DNA from: Lepiota brunneoincarnata | Lineage: Eukaryota; Basidiomycota; Agaricomycetes; Agaricales; Agaricaceae | Length of the DNA stretch: 64,000 nucleotides | Assembly: GCA_023014365.1 (NCBI GenBank) | Contig: JAEBUN010000059.1 | Span: 62,001 to 126,000 of the forward strand | Direction: 5' to 3' | Shown here: piece after piece, positions 1-11,358 of the stretch | How the letters are laid out: each line of letters opens with the position of its first letter | How positions within the stretch are numbered: position 1 is the first letter of the stretch | Translations under genes and position numbers: made by a program | The notes under the pieces: generated by a model | What the model saw: only the letters and a program-made list of their open reading frames with translations | The model's database searches: none | What the model was told of the DNA's origin: nothing

Positions 1-510
1 TGTAATCTGCTCATTATTTATTCTATCCTCCACTCTACAACATGATTTTGGTATCATTGTGTCACCCTGAATGAGGGCTATCTGGTGATATCAGTTATAT
101 TATGTCTGGGTGAGGGGAAGAGCATGAGGCTCCGAAAAACTGCTAAAATTAGAAACAAGGAGGAAGATGATGGCAATCACTGTCACAAAGCGTGACATCC
201 CTGTCCTGCAGGGTCTGTCGTAGTGCCCCCAGCCTGCCTTTGCTCTCTAAGATGCCTGACTGTATATATGTATTGCTGGAGGATGCAGAACTAATGTATC
301 AAGATAGAATAGCAATATAAACCAATTTTATGACTGCAAAAACTCGAAATATGGGTGCTTTATTTATATTCCAAATTTATCTATTAATAAGTCAAATCTG
401 TCATCTAATTTTATATTGTATAGGATACCCTGGCATCTCTCATTGTCGAGATCAACCCCCCAAGCATCCCAACACTGTCTCTAGTGTCAAACAAGCCTCT
501 CATACTCAAA
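1..510. other. Non-coding left flank of the pogo-like transposase
   Basis: No gene is recognised here. The stretch is AT-rich with short frames only. It contains a small inverted motif around 182-197 (GTCACA and GTGACA) resembling the GTGTGAC/GTCACAC motifs at the other side of the transposase. It may be the 5' untranslated and subterminal part of the transposon, but this is not proven. Confidence 0.35.
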
Positions 511-2915
511 ATGCCCTCCAAAGCCACAAAATCCAGGATTTCAGAGGAGAAAATGAGACTTTTCAATGAGGAGAAGGAAATGCTGGTGAAGAAAGCTGCT
601 GAGATGTATCTGATGGAGCAAGATAGAAATCTAGGGCCAGGAGAGTGCAGGAAGGGGTATCGAGTTATTGCAGAAGAGGTTACAGCTGCCCATCTAGTTG
701 CAACAGGGAGGGAAGTAAAGATTAACCATGCCACAGTCGCAAACCGTGCAAAGGGTAATTATTACTCACTTGTATATTCAGTTATTATTATACTGAAATA
801 TACTAAAAGCATTCAGAGCATCCAGGAGTTTAACACTACAAAACGGTGGCTTACTGATGAGGAAGAAATAGCAGTGGTTATGTTTGCACTCTATTCTACT
901 GACCGAGGATTTCCACTGACAGCTGGCCGGTTGGAGGACCATGTTAATTCAATTGCCTGTGTGCGGCAAGATGATTTTCCAGAGGATGGTGTTGGTACCA
1001 ATTGGATCAGCCGCTTTGCTCGACGCCATGCTGATCAACTCAAGCTAACATACTCAAGGACCCTTGACAATGTTCGAGCCAAGGCGGTTAATCCAACAAA
1101 TCACCACCTCTGGTTTGATCTTCTGGAGAAAGAGCTTGAGGGTGTTTCCCCTGATTGTATTTGGGGTGTTGATGAAACAGGAATTCAGGTACAAATTATA
1201 TCTCTCACAAATAGTTTTGGTTAATTAACTGATATGACCATAGACAGGTAAAGGAGGAAGGGAGCAGGTTTATGGACGAAGGGGTGAACCAGCACCATAT
1301 CAGCAACGTGATGGTAGTCGTGAAAATATCACGATCATTGTTACTATTTGTGCTAATGGTACCAGCATTGCACCTGCTGTCATATTCAAGGGTCATGGCT
1401 ACCATATCAACTGGAACCAGCAAAACCCAGCTGCAGCATCGTGAGTTAACTCTATTTGCATAATATTACAGTTTTACTGATTTAATTATCATTAGTATTG
1501 GCTACTCAAAGAAAGGGTGGACAGATTCAGAGCTGGGTACTTTGTGGCTCAGGCAGTTTGATACATTCACTCAAACCCAGGCTAATGGTCGCAAACAAGC
1601 TATTCTGCTTGATGATCACAATTCCCACTATTCCTTCACTTTCCTTGACTATGCTTGGGAACACAACATCTCCATCCTTTGTTATCCATCACACTCCATG
1701 CATGTCTACCAGGGCCTCAATGTTGCTATTTTTGGTGTTCTCAAGTGTTACTGGCAGCAGGAGCATGACAAGTTCCAAGCAAATACTGGCCAAAGGATTA
1801 CAAAATCAAATTTTCTATCTATCTATGGTCAGGCTCACATTTGTGCTCTTACTCAGGAGAATATCCAAACTGCATTCCATAAAACTGGGGTTGTTCCTCT
1901 TGACTGTCAAGTTATTTGCTCTGAGCTCTTTTGGCCTAGCTTGGAAACTTCTTGTAATGCACCCATGCCCCTTCCATTCAGCACTCCTATCCGCAACACT
2001 GCCAGAGCCATTACAATGCTAGCTGAAAAGCAAAATGTGGATGCTCAGAGTTCTATACCACTTGTTAGTAACAATTCTGACCCAGAGGATGAACATGGTG
2101 TTAGCTTTGATGTTCCTGAATCTCTTGTTGACATGTTTGCCCAGCCCACAACCAACATCAACCATCCACTCTTTGCTCCTGACCCTCTTCCTTCCAACAC
2201 TCCTCCCCCTGAGTACAACCCATTCATTATGTCACCAGTCAAGAAGTGAACCAATCTTCTTCAGTTTGTACCTCAAACTGAATGGGAAAGTCTTCTTCAG
2301 GCTGCATTATGGGATGCAGCATTATGTGAAACATATCACAAAGGCCAGCTACAGGGCCAGCAGGCAGCCATCATCCTCCAGCATGTCTACTGTGGTCGCA
2401 TGCAAAATCAACTTCACGCAAAGGAGAAGAAAGCCAAGTCAAAGACATCTCGCAGTGCACTCTTGGGTGGAGTTCCTCGTTTGTTGACTGGAGATGAGTT
2501 TGTTGAGGCAGTTGTGGCTAGAGAGCAGGAGATGAAGCAGGAAGATGAGGAGAAGCAGAATAAGCGCACAGTTAGGGCTTATCACTCAGAGAAGTTAAAG
2601 GAGTGGAAGGAAAAGGAGGCAAAGAGAATCAAGGAGAATAATTGGGAGAGAGTGAACTACAAGCTTTATATGGAGGTATGGAAGGAAGACAACTTGGATC
2701 GGAAGGACAATGGTTTGGCTCCCCTCCCCCATCCTGGTCCACTGGGTCCACTCCCAAAACCAGTCCCAAAACCTACCCTTGCACAATCTGCAAGGCATTG
2801 TGGCTTTCAAAACCTCTTCCAGCCCCAGGAAAAGGCTGCAAGTAGTGACTCTGACATTACTCATACATTTTCCAGTGATGACGAGCACCAGGGGAGCAAC
2901 AACGATGATGATTGA
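511..2915 (+). pseudogene. pogo/DDE_1 family transposase, inactivated
   Basis: Transposases of this family cut and paste their element using an N-terminal helix-turn-helix/CENP-B-like DNA-binding region and a DDE catalytic domain. The start is ATG 511. The N-terminal third is charged; the catalytic part shows VDETGIQ (first Asp, codon 1171), LDDHNSHYS (second Asp, near 1611) and GLNVAIFG (codon 1719), where the family normally has a third Asp (LD before VG.FG). An intron at 1441-1495 (GTGAGT...TTAG) restores ASIGYSKKGW; others probably lie near 755-816 and 1189-1247, but their exact junctions do not give a clean frame. An in-frame TGA at 2247-2249 separates the DDE domain from a lysine/glutamate-rich C-terminus that stays open to 2915. 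The missing Asp and the stop argue that it is dead. Confidence 0.7.
1441..1495 (+). other. Intron in the pogo-like transposase
   Basis: The 55-bp segment starts GTGAGT and ends TTAG. Removing it joins the frame ending ...NPAAAS to IGYSKKGWTDSEL without a shift. The size is typical of basidiomycete introns. Confidence 0.6.
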
Positions 2916-2951
2916 AATATTTCTGAAGGATTTACAGGGGTTTCGATGGCG

Positions 2952-3180
2952 GTGTGACCAAATGTCACACGCGGCGTCACACTGTATAAAGGACTCGTTT
3001 TGTGCTTAAATTTCGAAGTGATACTATGCATTCAAAACTTGACGAAAAATTCTGTAATTCTGTAATTATATTTTGACAAAGTGTATCTACATATGTACAA
3101 AATTCGAAGTGGATACGTTGAGCTTTGTACCCACTGTGTGCAAAATAAGTTTCGGTGTATAAAGGAGTGGTGAGTGACTG
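2952..3180. repeat. Subterminal repeats and right terminus of the pogo-like element
   Basis: Between the transposase and the right end are short repeated motifs: GTGTGAC at 2952-2958 facing GTCACAC at 2964-2970, a further GTCACAC at 2976-2982, TGTATAAAGGA near 2984 and again near 3157, and CGAAGTG(G)ATAC near 3015 and 3109. Such repeats are commonly transposase-binding sites. The likely outer end is 3180, next to TA. Confidence 0.45.
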
Positions 3181-3182
3181 TA

Positions 3183-3311
3183 TTCCCTTGCCATCGCAGA
3201 AGTTGCATCTCAGATGCGCCAAATGGTCGATGATCTCGACCCTGAACTCCAACAAGAACTCCACTCTGCGCTAGCTGAGGACCCGGAGATACGTCCATTC
3301 CAGGATTTTTA
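3183..3311 (+). pseudogene. Gypsy-1 gag C-terminal fragment
   Basis: An open frame through ATG 3214 reads ...EVASQMRQMVDDLDPELQQE... and ends ...RPFQDF at a TAA (codon 3310). The codons before the stop are GAT TTT TAA inside a T5A5 run. The -1 frame stays open from here, across the solo-LTR insertion once that is ignored, into the protease at 4172. This suggests the end of gag and a possible -1 frameshift into pol. The N-terminal part of gag is absent. Confidence 0.5.
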
Positions 3312-3384
3312 AAAAGGAACACTGTCAACCGATGTGCCCCTGCACATTCCAGAACTCAGAAGGACATTTCGTATTCTCACTCCC

Positions 3385-4047
3385 TGTCATATCCACACCA
3401 AACCTAGAGCTTAACCATTAGGCTTCGGCTTCTCGACTCCACGTGTGCTCCACACGACAACCCTATGCCCTCCGACTCGGCCCCGACTGGCTCCGACCGC
3501 AACCCTTCGCCCCGATCACGCGACCTACCTCTACACGTGCCACGACCACCTGACCCTCGGTGCTCCCATTGTCCAGTTCTCCATTCTCCGTCCGTAATCA
3601 GAATACGTTACCAGTCTCCATACCTGTACCGGTCTCCATTCCATTTGAAATTATTCGTAATCCGCTTGTAACCATATGGGTCTCCGCTTCGCTCCGCACG
3701 TAGTCAGTACGAGTCATCATTCGTCGAGCTAGTAGTATATATACCGTAGGCACTTGGCTTGTACTCCTCAGTCTGATAATCGAATCGAGCAGCGGACCAG
3801 CTCCCTGTTCCATATCCTCTCCTCTCTTCTGCCTCGCTCCGCTTCGGCTCCGACTTCCTGAAATACGGACTAGGACAGTAGGAGGGCACAGCACATAAGC
3901 TGAGGCCGCAAGTCCAACCCCCCGCCCGACGTACTCCGCCTCGGTCCCGAAGTCTACGTACTGACTTCGCCCTGTCCCCCGGTTACCTTATACCAAGGAT
4001 ACCACCCCGACCCTCCGCTTCGGTCCCGACCCGCACCGGCTCTAACA
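3385..4047 (+). repeat. Solo LTR of the Gypsy-2 family, inserted in Gypsy-1
   Basis: The sequence begins TGTCATATCC and ends GGCTCTAACA (TG...CA) and is flanked by the perfect 5-bp duplication CTCCC (3380-3384 and 4048-4052). It matches the two LTRs of Gypsy-2 (50607-51257 and 57802-58452) in reverse orientation along its whole length, but is about 12 bp longer and more diverged. A TATATATA promoter-like motif lies near 3735. No internal retrotransposon sequence is present, so it is a product of LTR-LTR recombination. Confidence 0.92.
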
Positions 4048-4057
4048 CTCCCAGAAG

Positions 4058-7000
4058 GACACTTTCTCAATAAACTCTGTACAATTACAACTATCCCCAA
4101 ATAAACGATCCCTTTTCTTACCCATCGAGATTTGGAGTGAACGGACATCAAAACCCGTGGCCATCACAGCCCTGATAGACTCAGGAGCCCAAGGGAATTT
4201 CATCTCCCACAAAGTCGTTGAACGACATGGTTATCAAACAAAACAGCTGGACCAACCAATTCCACTCAGTAACGTCAACAGAACTGATAATCAATATGGC
4301 AAGATCCATGAATACATCAAAATCAGAACCATCATCGATGGAAGAGATTGCACACTAGAAGCGTACGTCACAAACACTGGTGAAAAAGACCTCATCATCG
4401 GATTTCCCTGGTTGGAACAATACAATCCTGACATCAACTGGAAGACCAAGACATTCTCTTGGAAACCCCAAATCGATCACCAAGACTTTTCCAAACTCCT
4501 CAGAACCTTACGACGACCTGTCAAACTCAACTCTATAGCTATGGACAGAATGGCTGGGAAGACCTCTCAACCCGAGGAAAACCCCGAAGAATATGTCAAC
4601 CTGTCAAACGTTGACCTCAACACCTTCTCTTTAGAAAGAGAAATGAATCCGATGCTTCTAACCCCATTAGAAGTAAACGCCAAAGTGACACATGCCACAA
4701 CGCTCCACAATGAACAACACCACCCGACAAAATCGGCAACCCAAAAAGGGAAACAACCAGAATCAAACAAAGAACCACCTGAGATCCCTCGGAGATTCGC
4801 CCAATGGGCTAAAATATTCAACAAAAAAGCCTCCGAACGATTCCCACCATCAAGAACGTTTGATCACGAAATCGAACTAAAACCAACATTCGAAGCAAAA
4901 TTGATGAAACCTTATCAAGTGGCACCTGCCGAAGAAAAAGCACTGAAGGAATTCATAGACGAAAACCTCCGAAAAGGCTACATCCACCCTTCAAAATCCC
5001 CTATGGCATCACCCTTCTTTTTCGTTGCCAAGAAAGGAGGAGACCTCTGACCCTGCCAAGACTATCATTATCTAAACGATCATACCATCAAAAACGCTTA
5101 CCCAATCCCCATGATTTCCTCCATCATGGACAAACTCAAAGGAGCTAAGTATTTCACTAAGCTCAATGTCCGCCTAGGATACAATAACGTCAGAATCAAA
5201 GATGGTGATCAATGGAAAGCAGCGTTCAAGACTCCCATGGGTCTTTTCGAACCGACTGTTATGTTTTTTGGACTCTGCAACAGTCCCGCGGCGTTCCAAC
5301 ATATGATGGACACATTATTCTCCGAAATAATGGAGAAAGGAGGAATCATCATCTACATGGATGATATCCTAATCTACGGTAAAACCCAGGAAGAAACCGA
5401 CTGACTTACAGAAAAAGTACTACAAATCCTGCAGGAAAACGACCTCTACCTCAAAACGGAGAAATGCAAGTTCAACAAACAACGACTCGAATACCTTGGC
5501 ATGATCATCACGCCAGATGAGATCAAAATGGATCCTGGAAAACTCAAGGGAATAGAAGACTGGCCAGTACCAAAAACAGTCCAACACATTCGGAAATTCA
5601 TCGGATTCTGTAACTTCTACCAGAAGTTCATCCGCAGCTACTCCCACCACACCAAACCCCTGAACCAACTCCTTTCCAAATCAAACAAATTTGAATGGAA
5701 AGAAGAGCAACAGAAAGTGTTCGAAACGCTCAAGAATGAATTCCTAAAGGAACCAGTACTCCTCATGCCTGACTCCACAAAACCCTTCGAAATAGAAGCT
5801 GATGCTTCTAAATTTGCATCAGGAGCTGTCCTGTATCAACACAACATCAACGGAATACGGAAACCCATATCATTCTATTCAAAGACATTTGGACCAGCAG
5901 AACGCAATTACGATATCTACGACAGGGAACTTCTCACTATTATCCGAGCCCTCGAAGAATGGCGCCACTATCTCCTTGGCAGCCCCCATACCGTCCGTAT
6001 CAGAATGGATCATCAAAACCTAACATACTGGCGCAAACCCCAGAAAATCAACCACAGACAAGCACGATGGGTCCAGACCCTCGCTGACTACAACTTTAAA
6101 TTAGAACACGTCCCAGGATCAAAGATCCCTGCACCAGACGCCCTATCAAGATGACCAGACCACATCCCTGATGAGGATAATGATAACAAAGACGTCACCA
6201 TAGTCCCAAACAACCTCTTTGTCGCCACTGCGGACATAGAAGATCAAAACCTGATCACAATACTCCCAGAACACCTCTTTATTGCCACCATCGATATGGA
6301 ACTCCAAGAGAGAATCATGGAATCACCCAAATATGATGCTAGAACCACTGAAGCATTCAAACTCCTAAAAGAAACCCATCCTAACGCCACTGATAAAGAC
6401 TTCGGAACAGTCCCGACCTCAAATGGTCCACTCCTCACGTTCCAAGAACATGTCATTATTCCAGAAGACCTCCAACTCAGACGCGATGTCATCGCAAGAT
6501 ACCACGACCACCCTACACATGGCCATCCTGGAGAACAGGAAACATACCGCCTCACCAAGAAAGAAGTATATTGGCCAGGAATGTCGATGTTCATAAAGAA
6601 CTACATCAAAGGCTGTCCAGAGTGTCAGCAACACAAGATCATATGCAGACCGGATCGCGCACCAACTCAACCGATCCCACCATCATCTTCCAAATGCCCA
6701 TTTGCACAGATCTCATGGGATCTTATCACCGGTCTACCGCCTAGTGCCGGCCATAATGTGATATTGTCTGTGGTGGACCACGGCCTTACGAAGGGGGTAA
6801 TTTTCATCCCAACCTCAGATTGATCAAACGCCAATGACATCGGACAATTATTAATAGAAAAGGTCTTCACCAGATTCGGATTACCTGACAAAATCATATC
6901 AGATCGAGACCCCAGATTCGCTGCCAAATCCCTCCGACAACTAGCCAAACGCCTAAACATCCAACAAGCATTCTCAACTGCATACCACCCCCAGACAGAT

Positions 7001-7816
7001 GGTTCCACCGAACGATACAATCAAGAAATTGAAACCTACCTTGCCATATACTGCACCAGAAACCCCCTTGACTGGTCAGAAACCCTCCCTATCGCTGAGT
7101 TTGCACACAACTCCAAAATACATGCCTCAAGGCAGAAATCCCCATTTGAACTAATCATGGGATACAACCCTCCACCGATACCCACGGTAATGGAAACATC
7201 GAACTTTCCATCAGTAGACGAACGCATCAGACTCCTTGATGATGCCAGAAAAGAAGCACACACAGCACATCAACTCTCCACTGATATTATGAAACAAAGA
7301 ACCAGAAGAACTGTCAAACCCCTTGAAACACATCAAAAGGTATGGCTAGAAGCCAAGAACCTCAAACTCCCCTTCATTTCCAACAAAATATCCCCAAAAT
7401 GACTAGGACCTTTCCTTATCTCAGAAGTCTTATCCCCACTCACCTACAAACTAAAACTTCCGATCAAATGGAAGATACACCCGGTATTCCATAGAAACCT
7501 TCTAACCCCATATACCGAAACAGAAGCATATGGATCTCACCCGACTCCACCACCACCAGACATCATCAATGAAGAAGAAGAATACGAAATAGAAGCCATT
7601 CTAAATCACCGCCAACACCATGGAAAACTCCAATACTACGTCAAATGGAAAGGATACCCCCACACGGAGAACGAATGGATCACCGATGAAACACTCCACA
7701 CAAACGCCAAAGAATACCTAACCGAGTATAAAGAAGCTCATGGAATTCTCCAGAAAGAACAGGAACCCACCAGAACCAACCAAAGACAACTTTGCTCCCA
7801 CACCAAACATACTTAA
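4058..7816 (+). pseudogene. Gypsy-1 pol polyprotein (PR-RT-RNase H-IN-chromodomain), inactivated
   Basis: One uninterrupted reading frame apart from five TGA codons (5048, 5402, 6152, 6822, 7400); no frameshift was seen. Domains in order: aspartic protease with LIDSGAQG (from 4172), reverse transcriptase with YMDD (5354-5365), RNase H with EADAS, YDREL and RMDHQN, integrase with an HGHPG...CPECQQHK zinc region, D (SWDL), D (ISDRDPRF) and E (STERYNQE), then a chromodomain (about 7575-7725, YYVKWKGYPHTENEW). At least three of the stops sit where Arg is expected (for example L-stop-PCQDY and DALSR-stop-PDH), consistent with CGA to TGA. RT motif A reads [10 protein letters not shown] where KLD.RWGYNN is usual, so a catalytic Asp is lost as well. 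The TAA at 7814 is probably the true end. Confidence 0.85.
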
Positions 7817-7818
7817 AG

Positions 7819-9188
7819 ATGCCCATGAACCTTGACCTCACTCACCCCCAAACTACTCCCCCTTTTTCAACAACACCTTCGCCAACTTCCTCATCATCCT
7901 CCATTGTCATCATAAACAATGCAAGCATCGAACATACTACACTTCAGACAACTCCCATTCCGGCCCCGTCTCCCTACACCCCCTCTCACACCTTCACCGC
8001 AACATACGCCTCCCTCAGGGACGAGACCCCTGACCCCAACAACACCCCAGAACCAACAGCTGCCCCAGCCACCTCCCTTAGATACCATACAGCTGGAGTA
8101 TGATCATATAGACCAGATCACCCTTCTGATGGAGATCTGCATGAGGCTGCCACCGATGGAGCCTTTATGACTAAATTGGAACACACTTCAATTTCAGAAT
8201 ACGACCAACAACTCTGGTACAACTATACCCACCACGTACGACAGACTAAGGCTCTCGCTACTGCGTACAATACACAAACACGCCTGGGCAGAATCACTTG
8301 AGCGACTTCTCCGCTCAAGATCGAGCCTCATGTCCGAGGTGTCGAAGAACCTACCCAAACGAGATGAGGTACATACCTCGCAGCCCCCCATTGCAACCAT
8401 CCCCACCACTACCACGACGACCACTGCCGCAATCATCACCACTGTCCCCAACAAGGGAAGAAAGCCCACCAGTATCTGAAATCCCTTCAGACTTCTCACC
8501 CCCACCAAGGACGCCACCCACACCATCACTGGTAACAACGTCCCAATTCGGAACTCCCCCAATCCCATTCACTCACGAACCAACCCCCGAACCACCGACA
8601 GATCAGTCTGTATCCAATGCAGACACACAGGACACTGGGCCATGGATTGCCCCCAATTTGCTTGCCTCAGATGCAAGCAATATGCCCCAGGGCATTACTC
8701 ATACGATTGCATCAAATACAGATGCCCCCACTGTGCTGTTTTCCAACCGCGCCACAAACGGACCGAATGTCCAAGTCAAAAGACTCGACACATCCCCTAC
8801 TCCAGAAATCAGACAACCCATCCCTCGACCACTCCCACAACTCACCATAGATACATCGACCTCACCCATGATGACTACTATGAGGAATGCTATGACGACA
8901 TGGCCGAATCAAACATTACAGGAGAACCGTGCGGTTCCTTCTGAAGAAGACCCAACCACCCCACCAGAAGAAAGAATAGAAAGTCCCCATTTCAGACGCC
9001 TACTATATGACATCTTCTATCCAGGACAACCCCCATCCCCAGAAACTGCCACTATACTCGATCTACACAGAACTCCCACTCCCACCTTCTCTCCAGTCAT
9101 TCCCCCCAGACCAGACTCTACCAACCAAACTCAGATCGAATATTACAAACCAAACTACCTAGCCAAATACCTGGAAGAAGGAAATTAA
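7819..9188 (+). pseudogene. Gypsy-1 third open region with CCHC zinc knuckles downstream of pol
   Basis: After pol, three overlapping frames carry protein-like sequence. Frame a starts at ATG 7819, continues past TGA 8101 and reads ...EYDQQLWYNYTHHVRQ... to TGA 8299. Frame b is open from 8480 to TGA 8942 and encodes tandem zinc knuckles: CIQCRHTGHWAMDC (about 8612-8653), CLRCKQYAPGHYSYDC and CPHC...C. Frame c is open for 296 codons (8298-9188), is Pro/Ser/Thr-rich and ends ...YYKPNYLAKYLEEGN. The likeliest reading is one decayed accessory or gag-like gene whose frame has been broken, but true overlapping coding is possible. CCHC knuckles usually sit in gag, upstream of pol, so the position is unusual. 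Confidence 0.55.
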
Positions 9189-9190
9189 CA

Positions 9191-9560
9191 AGTTGTATGG
9201 AAAACAACTCTAGAAACGGACCTAATGTTATCAGAATTCCATCAGAAGGACAGTTATTTTTAGTTACATTTCCCATGTCACTACGAAACTATCAGTAGTG
9301 TACATCAGAAGGACGATTCTTACCACATGCCTCATGTCTCTTATCTCTGACTCATAATTACCTTGGTCTGGACTATTATAGTAGGAGTATAGCCACACTT
9401 AGAAGTATATAAAGATACAGTACAATACCTTGTATCCTTATCTTAGTGTTATACAGTTCTTGCCTCCTATACCTCTTTGCCCTTAAACTGGCTGGACTAT
9501 AGTGCTCCGTTGTCTCCAAGTCATGCCTAGTAGGACAGGACCAAGTCTGTATAGACATCC
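9191..9560 (+). repeat. Probable 3' LTR/downstream region of Gypsy-1
   Basis: No coding sequence was recognised. A purine-rich run (GAAGAAGGAAA, about 9173-9184) precedes the stretch, as a polypurine tract would. TATATAAAG at 9406-9414 resembles an LTR promoter. The motif ATCAGAAGGAC occurs twice (near 9242 and 9304), and its core CAGAAGGAC also occurs near 3357 and 4052 in the gag-pol linker. The 5' LTR is not in the window, so neither end can be fixed. Confidence 0.4.
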
Positions 9561-9603
9561 TGCCATGAACGCTGTGCTACTCAAGAGCGAACCCCTAACC
9601 CGG

Positions 9604-11358
9604 GTAACAGCTGCTGCCCCCCCAGTCTCTAGGGATGGCGATACCAAGGTCACAGAGGCTATCACTACCATGGCGAGGGCCTTCCCCCACCTCTCCCCTG
9701 CAGACATCCTCCACACTGTTGGAAGGGGGTCCCTCACTCCTTTGTCTGGGAGGCCCCGCAAGAGGCCTCGCAACACTACTTCTGGCCCCACGAGGTGCCA
9801 GGTTGTCATCCTGTTCGTGGGCCCTAGGCCCCTGGTCAAGGACCTATCCCAAGTCATTGTGGGAGCTAACAGAGCCCTCCTCAATGCGAAGTCCTCCCTC
9901 AATGTCACGTCTGCCTCCCTGGCATACGATGGCCTGTCTCTTGCGACCAACCCAGTCGTGTCCACTATTGTTAGAGCCGGTGCGGGTTGGAACTGAAGCG
10001 GAGGGTCGGGGTGGTATCCTTGGTATAAGGTAACCGGGGGACGGGACGACGTCAGTACGTAGATGGCGGGACCGAGGCGGAGTACTTCGGGCGGAGAGTG
10101 GACTTGCGGCCTCAGCTTATGTGCTGTGCCCTCCTACTGTCCAAGTCCGTATTTCAGGAAGTCGGGGCCGAAGCGGAGCGAGGCAGAGAGAGAGGAGGAT
10201 AGGGAACAGGGGACTGGTCCGCTGCTCGATTCGATTATCAGACTGAGGAGTACAAGCCAAGTTCCTACGGTATATATACTACTAGCTCAACGAATGATGA
10301 CTCGTACTGACTACGTGCGGAGCGAAGCGGAGACCCATATGGTTACAAGCGGATTACGAATAATTTCGAATGGAATGGAGACCGGTACGGGTATGGAGAC
10401 TGGTAACATATTCTGATTACGGATGGAGAATGGAGAACTGGACAATGGGAGCACCGAGGGTCAGGTGGTCGTGGCACATGTAGAGGTAGGTCGCGTGATC
10501 GGGGCAAAGGGTTGCGGTCGGAGCCAGTCGGGGCCGAGTCGGAGGGCATAGGGTTGTCGTGTGGAGCACACGTGGAGTCGAGAAGCCGAAGCCTAATGGT
10601 TAAGCTCTAGGTTTGGTGTGGATATGACAACTATGGATCTTAACATGATCCAGGACTGGGCCTCCCAGTTCTTCCCAGCAGGGTCGAAGCCTATGGCGAT
10701 GGTTCCCTCCTCCAAGTCCTTCATGAAAGTGTTGGACATCCCCTTCTTCGCACCTGATGGGTCTCATATAACCAGTCAGTGGATTGAGAACATCATGTGG
10801 CAGTTGTCGCATCATGGCTTTCAGAACCTCCAGGGCCCACCCCAGGTCAGGAGGAACTCCAACAAATCAGACACTGCAACTGTCTGGTTTGAGATCTGGG
10901 ACTCGCAGACCAGGTCCTCCTCCAAGTCAATGATCAGAAGGTCATTGGCCATTGGGCCCTGTGCTTGCTCTATAAGTGCGGCCTCCCAGCAAGTTGGGAT
11001 GTCTCTCTGCCACTGGTGTTGGTGGTGGGGGCACCCAACTAATGTCTGCAGGGCAAGATTCCCAACCTGCCCCATCTGCTCCGAGCCCCACAGCAAGGAG
11101 AATCATCAGTCAATGGTGGGGTGCTGTAAGGCCCGCCCCAACACGAACCCACTGGTCGCTGGCACTGCTGAGGGCACTCCATGCCCTCATCAGCCCCGTT
11201 GTAGGAACTGTGGCAGCCCCTATGCTGCCCATGACAAGAAATGCCCTTTCTGGCACAAGCATTTTGAGGATGGTTGGGCCAAGAAGAGATATCAGGAGGT
11301 ATGTGGCTTGTCTGCCACCCACAGGGTCCCACTAACTCAATCCAGGAGTAATGCCTAG
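9604..11358 (+). pseudogene. LINE-A1 ORF1 (nucleic-acid-binding protein), split by a solo LTR
   Basis: ORF1 proteins of LINEs coat the RNA. The part before the solo LTR reads ...PPVSRDGDTKVTEAITTM...; after it the frame is open from 10630 to TAG 11356. Three zinc knuckles are visible near the C-terminus: CHWCWWWGHPTNVC, CPICSEPHSKENH and CRNCGSPYAAHDKKC. The 5' end is missing. The solo LTR plus its duplication totals 666 bp, a multiple of three, but the LTR contains stops. ORF2 ATG lies inside the last codons (11351), giving an ATGCCTAG overlap of 8 bases. Confidence 0.8.
9969..10629 (-). repeat. Solo LTR of the Gypsy-2 family in LINE-A1 ORF1
   Basis: On the + strand it runs TGTTAGAGCC...GGATATGACA, i.e. 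it is a reverse-orientation LTR. The flanking 5-bp duplication is ACTAT (9964-9968 and 10630-10634). Removing the LTR and one ACTAT restores the ORF1 reading VVSTMDLNMIQDW. It resembles the 3385-4047 copy more than the two Gypsy-2 LTRs, sharing an extra segment near 10355 (TTACGAATAATTTCGAAT). Confidence 0.92.

Larger units (their letters stand above)
1..3182 (+). mobile_element. pogo-like DNA transposon (decayed, left end not found)
   Basis: A DDE_1/pogo-type transposase lies at 511-2915 on the + strand. The right end is best placed at 3180: read from the outside inward the terminus begins CAGTCACTCACCACTCC, resembling the CAGT-type termini of the pogo/Tc1 superfamily, and it is followed by TA (3181-3182), the usual target duplication of that group. 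Directly to the right begins Gypsy-1 gag sequence, so the element probably inserted there. I could not find a matching inverted terminus in the first 500 bases, so the left end is either outside the window or degraded. Class is fairly secure; boundaries are inferred. Confidence 0.6.
3183..9560 (+). mobile_element. Gypsy-1: chromodomain Ty3/Gypsy retrotransposon, 3' part
   Basis: Ordered remains of a Ty3/Gypsy element on the + strand: gag C-terminus (3183-3311), protease, reverse transcriptase, RNase H, integrase and chromodomain (to 7816), then a zinc-knuckle region (7819-9188) and a probable 3' LTR. The 5' LTR and most of gag are missing because the pogo-like transposon interrupts at 3182; they may lie outside the window. 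A Gypsy-2 solo LTR (3385-4047) is inserted between gag and the protease. RNase H before integrase and the chromodomain place it with Ty3/Gypsy chromoviruses. The right end is approximate. Confidence 0.8.

Noticed and set aside
330..569. A 79-codon frame before the pogo transposase
   Set aside because: It overlaps the transposase start in another frame and has no motif or conserved counterpart.
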